Source: an uncultured Ectothiorhodospiraceae bacterium
GTDB taxonomy: Bacteria > Pseudomonadota > Gammaproteobacteria > Nitrococcales > Nitrococcaceae
NCBI GenBank assembly: GCA_913061005.1
Contig: CAJXSH010000001.1
Location: forward strand, 156,752-220,751
Reading direction: 5' to 3'
Length of the DNA: 64,000 nt
In this document: positions 58,228 through 64,000 of the stretch, piece by piece
Numbering within the stretch: the stretch's first letter is position 1
Layout of the letters: every line of letters begins with the position of its first letter
Position numbers and translations under genes: made by a program
Notes under the pieces: generated by a model
Databases searched by the model: none
What the model was told of the DNA's origin: nothing
What the model saw: the letters and a program-made list of their open reading frames with translations, nothing else

Positions 58228-61200
58228 CGAACTGACCACTCCCGGCGGCCAGCCAGTCGCTGATCGATCGAATCCGATCCGGCTCGATGCGATGCCCAAG
58301 CTCATCCAGCAGGGCCCGGGTAATGCCCTCGGCGTCCAGTATCGGGCGCGGGTCAATCCAACCGCCATCAATGAGCCACTGCTCGAGTTGATCGATGGCA
58401 TCGCGCTTGAGGCGCGGGATGGCTCGATCCCTGAGGGCAGCGATCACCCGGGCGCCGTCCCCGCCCATTTCGGTGGCCTTTTCGTCCACCCGCGCGAGCA
58501 TCTTCTCCGATAACGCACCCGAAGCGACGAGCGCCTCCCGGTCAATCGGTCGCCCTCGGCCCTGCCGGGCCAGTTCCAGCCAGCGCCGTGCGATTACCAG
58601 GCGCTCGGAAAGATCGTCGGGAAGGCGGTTTCTGGCGCGGGCGCTTTCGCCGGCGGGGCTTTGCAGCCAGACCTCAAGCGGGCCCAGGGTGTCGATCCGC
58701 CAGGTATCGAGCAGTTGATGCAGGCCGGGCAGGTGGTCGCGGAGCAGATGGAACAGATGGATCGATTCGGCGGGTCTGGCAAGATCCACCGCCGGCACCT
58801 CCAGTGTCTCGGCATAGGCGACCGGGTCCATGCCACCCGGTGACGGGACGGATGGCCGGGTGGTCGTGACAAACCGGTGGCCCGGGCGACGCCGGCTCCG
58901 TCTCTGCGCCGCCAGATCAATGCAATGCGGTGTCTCGCCCGTGGCCGCCGTCCAGAGCTGGATGTCCTCCTGGCGCGTGGTCAGATAAAGGATCTGACGC
59001 CCATCCGCGGCTGCCAGCGAGGCCAGGTTGCCGGCGATGGCAGTGAAGCGCTCGGCGTCGGTGTTGGCAAGGGCTTCGTCCAGGGCCAGGGGCAGGGCGG
59101 GGCCACCCCGCTCGTGGCTTCGGGCCCAGGCCAGACGGGCGGCGAGAAGAAGCTGCATCCGGGTGCCGGCCGAGAGTTCGTTCAGCGATCGGGTGGTCGC
59201 GGCACGCAGATCCCGCGCCCGGGGGTGGTGCTGCGCGTCCACGACCAGCGACCACTGCCCCTGGGTGAATGCCTCAAAGCGTGTCCTTGCCTCGCGAATC
59301 AGTCCAGGCTCGTGGTTGCGGCGGTAGTCCTGCTCGACCTCATCCAGCAGCCACGCCCCCAGCGTGGCCTCGATGTGGCGCTCACGACGCTGGGCCAGCT
59401 GCTCGGCCAGTCCGGTGGACTCGGCCAGTGCCGTGGCAAGCGCATCGTCATCGCCGGCCTGCTCGAGGTCGCGTTCGATTCGGGCAATCCGGGTGGTCAG
59501 ATCATCCAGTCGGTCGGCGATCTGTTGATGCGTCTCGAGCGATTGCCGCAATTCGCGATCGTCATCGGCCTGCGCCTGGGCGAGCAGGGCTGCATCGTCC
59601 TGCAGGGGCAAGGCCAGTTGCCGTTCGGTCTCGCGGGCCTGTTCAAGACGTTGCCGGGCCTGCTGATAGGCCCGGTGCTGTTCGGTGAGTCTCGCCAGCC
59701 CGGTCTGATCGTCCGGATCGATTGCCAGTCGCGCAAAAAGGCTGGACTGTGACTCGACAATCACCGCCCGTCGCGACATCGCCTCATCGCGACGCGCCTG
59801 AAGTGATTCGCGAGCCTGTCTGAGCTGTTCGAGATCGCGCAGCCGGTCATCCAGGTCCTGGATGGTTTGCTGGATGGCGACCGGGTCGGTGGGAACCGTT
59901 GTCAGCCACGGCGCGAGTTCGTCCTGGATGGCGGCGAGTCGGTCGTCGTATTGTGTCTGGGTGCACCGGCGTTCGGCGTCAATGGCCTGCACCCGGGTCC
60001 GGGCTTCGTCCAGGGCCCGAGTCAGGCTCAACAGCCTGGGGATGCCCACGTCGCGGTAATCCAGGTCGCCGATGCCGCTTTGCGACAGCAGTTCACCCAG
60101 CTCTTGTTCGGCCGCCTCACGATGGGCCGTCGCCGCCCGGGCGCCCTCCGTACCGCCGAGCAGCGGCGATACAACCACGAGCAGGCCGGCGATTGCCCCG
60201 GTTGTTGCCGCGAGGGTGATCAACGGCAGATTGGCCGTCCAACCCAGCCCGGCCGTTACAAGGCCCGCGGCGGTGGCGATCGCACCCAGGGCCTGACCAA
60301 GGCGGCCGGTTGTGGTGGGTTTTCCGCCCAGGCGGAGGGTCCAGGCGATGGCTTCGTTGCGTCGTTGCAGGGCATGACCAATGGACTCGATGGTCGCCGG
60401 GTCGATGACCGGCGGGTCGGACGGATCGGCGCCCAGTGCATCGGCGGCGGCCTGGCGTTCGCCTTCGGCCGCGGCGAGCTGCCTTTGCAGCCCATCCAGC
60501 CGCTCGGCCAGTGGCCACAGCGCCTCCAGACGTTGCCGCAGCGTGGCAATCAGCGACCGGCTGATCCGGCTCTCGGCCAGCCCGGTGTCTTGCTGGCGTT
60601 GCCGGTTTTCCTCGAGGGTCGCATCAATGCGCGCCAGCTCGGTGTCAATCTGTTGTCGCTGGGCGGACAGGGTGCGGGCCTGTTCGTCTTCATCGCCCCG
60701 CATGGCGGCCATTGTCTCGGGAAACGTGGCCAGTGCCTGCTCGGCGAGGCGGCGGTTGGCGATCGCCTGATGCAGCTCCCGGGCTCGTTGGATGCGCACA
60801 ACGGTTTCCGCCGCCGATCGGGCCTGGCGTTGTTCGGATTTGAGTCCTGCCAGTGTCTCGCGGTCGTCCTCGAGGGCCTGGTATGCCCGCTCGGTCTTCT
60901 GCCAGCGGCTCCGGGCCTCGCGCCAGCTCTGATACAGCCCGCGCGGGAATGGCTCGGCCTGGATGCCCGCGGCGCTGCGAACATGTGCGATGTCGATGCC
61001 ACCGGCTAGGGCCGCCTGGAATCGGCGCCGCAGCTGGTCCTCACGTTCTTCGTCGGGTGCCAACAGGCTCTGTGCATCCAGCCAGTAGCAATGCAAGGCC
61101 TCGGGATCCGGCGCGACCGGCGGGTCGGTTGGCACGCCGGCCCGACTCCAGCGCTGCTGGGCGCCTTGACGGCTCAGCTGCCACTCGGTGGTGTCATCAA

Positions 61201-61396
61201 TCAAGGTGGCGGCCAGGCTCAGTGCCGTGGGGTCGCCGCGCCGGGGCGGGGCCAGCAGCAGATGCAACGCGCGGATTAAGCTGCTCTTGCCAACGGCGTT
61301 GGGGCCCACAATAAAGTTGATGCCCGGCTGAAAGTCGTCGAGGTGGATGGGGTCGATGCCCGGCAGCGAACGGATGTCAATGCTGGCCAGTCGCAT
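58223..61396 (-). CDS. SMC-like AAA ATPase of the YhaN/SbcC type with membrane hairpin and C-terminal extension
   Basis: A 1057-aa Rad50-like ATPase, probable partner of the nuclease encoded just upstream. Walker [10 protein letters not shown] at 31-39 and FIVGPNAVG mark the N-lobe. Long coiled coils fill 160-365 and 420-680. Residues 366-414 are two hydrophobic helices ([35 protein letters not shown]), matching the membrane hairpin of YhaN rather than the zinc hook of SbcC. The C-lobe has LSAGT signature (741-745) and Walker [14 protein letters not shown] (768-780). About 225 residues (830-1057) follow that I do not recognise, starting with a basic linker ([10 protein letters not shown]). 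The ATG overlaps the nuclease stop by one base (TGATG). Likely involved in DNA end processing at the membrane. Confidence 0.85.
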   Translation of the reverse strand: MRLASIDIRSLPGIDPIHLDDFQPGINFIVGPNAVGKSSLIRALHLLLAPPRRGDPTALSLAATLIDDTTEWQLSRQGAQQRWSRAGVPTDPPVAPDPEALHCYWLDAQSLLAPDEEREDQLRRRFQAALAGGIDIAHVRSAAGIQAEPFPRGLYQSWREARSRWQKTERAYQALEDDRETLAGLKSEQRQARSAAETVVRIQRARELHQAIANRRLAEQALATFPETMAAMRGDEDEQARTLSAQRQQIDTELARIDATLEENRQRQQDTGLAESRISRSLIATLRQRLEALWPLAERLDGLQRQLAAAEGERQAAADALGADPSDPPVIDPATIESIGHALQRRNEAIAWTLRLGGKPTTTGRLGQALGAIATAAGLVTAGLGWTANLPLITLAATTGAIAGLLVVVSPLLGGTEGARAATAHREAAEQELGELLSQSGIGDLDYRDVGIPRLLSLTRALDEARTRVQAIDAERRCTQTQYDDRLAAIQDELAPWLTTVPTDPVAIQQTIQDLDDRLRDLEQLRQARESLQARRDEAMSRRAVIVESQSSLFARLAIDPDDQTGLARLTEQHRAYQQARQRLEQARETERQLALPLQDDAALLAQAQADDDRELRQSLETHQQIADRLDDLTTRIARIERDLEQAGDDDALATALAESTGLAEQLAQRRERHIEATLGAWLLDEVEQDYRRNHEPGLIREARTRFEAFTQGQWSLVVDAQHHPRARDLRAATTRSLNELSAGTRMQLLLAARLAWARSHERGGPALPLALDEALANTDAERFTAIAGNLASLAAADGRQILYLTTRQEDIQLWTAATGETPHCIDLAAQRRSRRRPGHRFVTTTRPSVPSPGGMDPVAYAETLEVPAVDLARPAESIHLFHLLRDHLPGLHQLLDTWRIDTLGPLEVWLQSPAGESARARNRLPDDLSERLVIARRWLELARQGRGRPIDREALVASGALSEKMLARVDEKATEMGGDGARVIAALRDRAIPRLKRDAIDQLEQWLIDGGWIDPRPILDAEGITRALLDELGHRIEPDRIRSISDWLAAGSGQFV

Positions 61397-62682
61397 CAAT
61401 CGCGCTCCGCGGCCAGCATGGCGCGCAGGGCCGCCAGACCGCGCCGCTGCAGCCACTCGGCAATGGTCTCTGCATCCGGTACTTGACCGGGCAGGCGCTG
61501 CCACTGCCCCTGTCGCTGTGCATCGTTGGCCACCCGGGCCGCGGACTGGAGGATGGACTGTCGCTCAGGGTCGGTCGCCGGCCGCGCGAGGATCTCCAGT
61601 CGACGGGCCAGCAGCCCGGGTTGGTCATCCCGGCGGGCGAGTTGACTCAGCGCAATGGTGGGCTGGGTCTCGAGCGTCCAGCGTTCGAGAAACCATTGAC
61701 CGGCATAACCGGCCGGGCACTCGTGCACCTGATCCCGGTCGGGCAGCGCCGCGGCGACATCATCATCGGTGTAGTCGGACTCGCCGGTCAGGGTGACCTG
61801 CAAGGCATACAGATCAGGGGCGTGAGCGGCCTGTCCAGAGGCCGTCCCCAGCGCCTTCTCGAAGGCAGTGAGGAGTCGCCCTTCGATGCCATCGACGCTG
61901 TCCGTGCCGGTCAGATCGACCCTGAGGGGTGTCCACTGGATGGGCGCAAGCGAGCGCTGTTCAAACCGGCTGATCTCGCCGTTGGTCACGTCGATCCGCC
62001 AGGGGCCCCGGGGGCCCTGGTCTCCGGCGTCAAGTCCGCAGACTGTCCCCAGGTAGCCGTGCGGGCTTGTCGCGCTCAACGAATCGGGTTGGTGGATATG
62101 CCCGAGCAGCCAGACATCGACCCCCGAGTCGGCCAGTGCCTGGCCGGATACCGGGGCGTAGGGGCTTTGCAATTGATCGCGATCGCAGTGCAGAACACCG
62201 ACGTTCAACCGGCCCGGTCGGGCGCCGGGAAAATCAACCAGGGGCGAGCGCTCGACCCGTGGCTGGGGGAATGACCAGCCCCAGAGCACCACACTGTCCG
62301 AACGGGCGCGATCATAGATCTCAACCGCCTGCCACTCGCCCTCGGCGCCGAGCAGCTCGGCATCCGGGACCCGCTGGATCAGACGCGGTAACACCTCGAC
62401 ATCATGATTGCCGCTGACAAGGCAGATACGAATACCCGCGGCGGCCAGCTGTTGAATGCCGCGCTGGAGTCGGGGCAACGCCTCAAAATAATCCCGGCTC
62501 GATTCCACGACATCGCCTGCCAGGATCACCGCATCGACGGCCTCGCCAATAGCGCAGTCAATGAGTCGCTGCCAGGCCTCGGCCGGTGCATAGTCGATGG
62601 CATGTCCCGACACGGCATCCGGAAGGCGGCCCGGACGACGGCCCAGGTGCAGGTCTCCGGCGGCCAGAAGTTTGATGGTCAT
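61396..62682 (-). CDS. SbcD/Mre11/YhaO-like DNA repair exonuclease
   Basis: A 428-aa calcineurin-fold metallo-nuclease. All metal motifs are present: AAGDLHLG (near 8), ILAGDVVESS, CLVSGNHDVE, LHCDRD and LLGHIHQPD (about 195). The C-terminal part (260-428) is the capping and partner-binding region. It belongs with YhaO more than E. coli SbcD because its partner ATPase has the YhaN membrane hairpin. The ATG at 62682 keeps the motif near the N-terminus; the ribosome site is weak. Together with the ATPase and mutS it forms a leftward three-gene repair operon. Confidence 0.88.
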   Translation of the reverse strand: MTIKLLAAGDLHLGRRPGRLPDAVSGHAIDYAPAEAWQRLIDCAIGEAVDAVILAGDVVESSRDYFEALPRLQRGIQQLAAAGIRICLVSGNHDVEVLPRLIQRVPDAELLGAEGEWQAVEIYDRARSDSVVLWGWSFPQPRVERSPLVDFPGARPGRLNVGVLHCDRDQLQSPYAPVSGQALADSGVDVWLLGHIHQPDSLSATSPHGYLGTVCGLDAGDQGPRGPWRIDVTNGEISRFEQRSLAPIQWTPLRVDLTGTDSVDGIEGRLLTAFEKALGTASGQAAHAPDLYALQVTLTGESDYTDDDVAAALPDRDQVHECPAGYAGQWFLERWTLETQPTIALSQLARRDDQPGLLARRLEILARPATDPERQSILQSAARVANDAQRQGQWQRLPGQVPDAETIAEWLQRRGLAALRAMLAAERD

Positions 62683-62720
62683 GGCCGGAATGCTCGGACA
62701 TCCACTGTCCGGATACAAGA

Positions 62721-62752
62721 AGGCCGGCGTCCGATTGTCCGGACGCCGGCCT
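62721..62752 (-). terminator. Strong hairpin after the DUF1127 gene, probable terminator
   Basis: Thirteen perfect base pairs (62721-62733 with 62740-62752) surround a 6-base loop, followed on the minus strand by TTCTTGTATCC, a modest U-tract. It lies 20 bp after the DUF1127 stop and 38 bp before the nuclease start, isolating the two units. Confidence 0.68.
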
Positions 62753-62772
62753 GATGGCAGCTGCCCGCGCGC

Positions 62773-63123
62773 TTACTGACGGGTGTCGCGGACGCGGCTG
62801 CGAGTCGCGTGGAACTCGGCCGGCTCGCCGCTGCGCTGCGAGATGCGAATGCTCCCGAGCGGCTGTGCGTAGATGGTGGTCAGCTGCTTTTCATCCACCC
62901 TGGGCTGCCGTGCCGGGCTGAAACCCAGGTCATCGCCCAGCCGGCGATCCAGCTGGTTGAGGGTTCCGCTGCGGCGTGCACGGCGGCGGCCACGCAGCCA
63001 CTGGCTGATCGCCCGGGACAGCCCCATCGGCGGCATGGCTGGCATGTAGATGCCCGTGCCCTCGTGGTTGACCTCTTCACGGAGGTTGATGGCGGTGCGG
63101 CGGCGGATATGGTCAAAGGCCAT
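62773..63123 (-). CDS. DUF1127 (YjiS-like) domain protein
   Basis: A 116-aa basic protein. The middle part, RGRRRARRSGTLNQLDRRLGDDLGFSPA (about 45-72), is the arginine-rich DUF1127 pattern (L-x-x-L-D-x-R-x-L-x-D-x-G), a short domain linked in other bacteria to small-RNA binding and carbon or phosphate control. The N-terminal (DHIRRRTAINLREEVNHEGT) and C-terminal parts are not recognised. A GGAGG ribosome site lies before the ATG. A perfect -35 TTGACA (63189-63184) with TGTAAC at 19 bp is its likely promoter. Divergent from a LysR regulator, a common arrangement for DUF1127 genes. Confidence 0.78.
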   Translation of the reverse strand: MAFDHIRRRTAINLREEVNHEGTGIYMPAMPPMGLSRAISQWLRGRRRARRSGTLNQLDRRLGDDLGFSPARQPRVDEKQLTTIYAQPLGSIRISQRSGEPAEFHATRSRVRDTRQ

Positions 63124-63158
63124 GGTTTTTACCTCCGTTTGTACTGTTCAAGCAGTGG

Positions 63159-63236
63159 GTTACAGGTGTTATTCGCCTTGGATTGTCAATATTGTCAGAG
63201 AACGGAGTTGTTCAGGCAACTGAAAAAGACTAAACT
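63159..63236. promoter_or_regulatory. Divergent promoter region of the DUF1127 and LysR genes
   Basis: Leftward: TTGACA (63189-63184), 19-bp spacer, TGTAAC (63164-63159). Rightward: TTGTTC (63208-63213), 17-bp spacer, TAAACT (63231-63236). Between them lie the direct repeat TTGTCA-ATA-TTGTCA (63183-63197) and the small inverted repeat GTTG-TTCAGG-CAAC (63207-63220), plausible LysR contact sites. The 164-bp gap is clearly more AT-rich than its surroundings and is the largest gap in the window. Confidence 0.5.
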
Positions 63237-63287
63237 TTGTCATCAATTAGATTGATCAAAAGACAGCGGCTTTCGGAGGAGGCCGAT

Positions 63288-64000
63288 ATGGCAACACCCA
63301 CCGCCGCCAACTCGCCGCAGGGACTGCCGCTGCTGGATATGGACATCCTGCGGACGTTCGTGGCCATCTCAGAGACCGGCAGCTTTACACGGGCCGCACA
63401 GCAGGTGTTCCGGACGCCATCGGCGGTCAGCATGCAGATCAAGCGGCTTGAAGAGATGCTGGGCCGGGCGCTTTTTGTGCGCGAGCCCCGGCAGATCAGC
63501 CTTACCCCCGAGGGCGAGACCATGCTCGGGTATGCGCGGCAGTTTCTCGAGCTCAACGACGAGGCGGTCGGGCAGTTTCTCTCGCCACAGGTCGGCGGCA
63601 CGGTGCGGCTGGGGACACCCGATGATCTGGGTACCCGCGTGCTGCCCGGCATTCTCTCGCAGTTTGCGCGCAACTACCCGGCCGTGCAGGTGAACGTCCG
63701 TGTGGGTCGCAGCCCGGATTTGATCCGCCGTCTGGATATCGGTGAGCTTGATATCGCCCTTTTGATTGCCGAGGCCGGGCAGCGCCCTCATCCAATGGCC
63801 GAGCCCATCTACCGCGAACCGCTGGTCTGGGTGGGCCGCGAGGGCGGTGTCGCGCTGCAGCGCGCGCCGCTGCCGCTGGCAGTGGCCGATCGTGGATGCC
63901 CTTGGCGGCGAATGGCACTGGAGTCGCTCAATCGCACCGGTCACCGTTACCGGATTGCCTATACCTGCGAACACACCGGTGCCCAGGAGGCAGCGATCCT
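63288..64000 (+). CDS. LysR-family transcriptional regulator (LrhA-like), cut by the right edge
   Basis: The first 237 codons of a LysR-type regulator. Residues about 18-75 are the winged helix-turn-helix (LLDMDILRTFVAISETGSFTRAAQQVF, RTPSAVSMQIKRLEEMLGRALFVRE), with wording close to LrhA/PecT-type regulators of motility and surface behaviour. Effector lobe 1 follows (GTVRLGTPDDLGTRVLPGILSQF) and continues to PLVWVGREGG and beyond the window. A GGAGGAGG ribosome site sits six bases before the ATG. It is divergent from the DUF1127 gene and probably controls it, and possibly itself. The ligand is unknown. Confidence 0.93.
   Translation, partial: MATPTAANSPQGLPLLDMDILRTFVAISETGSFTRAAQQVFRTPSAVSMQIKRLEEMLGRALFVREPRQISLTPEGETMLGYARQFLELNDEAVGQFLSPQVGGTVRLGTPDDLGTRVLPGILSQFARNYPAVQVNVRVGRSPDLIRRLDIGELDIALLIAEAGQRPHPMAEPIYREPLVWVGREGGVALQRAPLPLAVADRGCPWRRMALESLNRTGHRYRIAYTCEHTGAQEAAI

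Overview
The window is GC-rich, gene-dense bacterial chromosome, most likely from a gammaproteobacterium. Supporting signs are a LexA that aligns almost residue for residue with the E. coli protein, the clpS-clpA / infA-ate-aat neighbourhood, lolA-rarA-serS, mnmA-hflD, ppx-ppk1 and SthA. The combination of a lexA-imuA-imuB-dnaE2 cassette, TRAP transport and very tight packing fits a streamlined halophile of the Ectothiorhodospiraceae/Spiribacter kind; that lineage is an inference from gene content and style. I see 49 protein genes, no rRNA or tRNA gene, no CRISPR array, no insertion sequence and no prophage. No intergenic gap exceeds about 165 bp. Many neighbours overlap by 1 to 20 bp, including convergent pairs.

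Region by region. 1-11.2 kb is one leftward run of genome maintenance genes: lexA, imuA, imuB, dnaE2, recQ, tmcA and the start of uvrA, led by an autoregulated lexA promoter with two LexA-box-like sites. 11.3-18.8 kb runs rightward: relA, a secreted nuclease, a small exported coiled-coil protein, a DUF2721 membrane protein, a diguanylate cyclase and ppx, meeting ppk1 and sthA from the other side (18.8-22.4 kb). 22.5-32.5 kb holds malate synthase G, a TRAP transporter operon with an amidase and a tiny membrane protein, and aconitase. 32.6-40 kb holds hflD-mnmA and a complete N-degron cluster: clpS-clpA facing infA-ate-aat plus a COG3146 acyltransferase-like gene. 40.1-46.2 kb is ftsK-lolA-rarA-serS-GNAT. 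46.2-53.5 kb holds a queuosine-precursor transporter, a MATE pump, hisC and a rearranged iron(III) ABC transporter with Fur-like sites. 53.6-64 kb holds an SPFH protein with xerD, fdxA, mutS with a YhaO/YhaN-like (SbcCD-type) nuclease-ATPase pair, and a DUF1127 gene divergent from a LysR regulator that runs off the end.

How the genes work together. DNA repair is the main theme: the SOS mutasome, RecQ, UvrA, MutS, SbcCD-like and RarA. Nucleotide and polyphosphate signalling (ppGpp, c-di-GMP, polyP) forms a second block. Targeted proteolysis is a third: Aat and Ate tag proteins, ClpS recognises the tags and ClpA unfolds the substrates. The points I would look at first are: COG3146 as a possible third member of the N-degron tagging operon; an ImuB lacking roughly 55-60 N-terminal residues; a membrane-hairpin SMC-like ATPase with an uncharacterised C-terminal domain next to mutS; six genes that look leaderless; and GntR-type, Fur-type and LexA-type operators.
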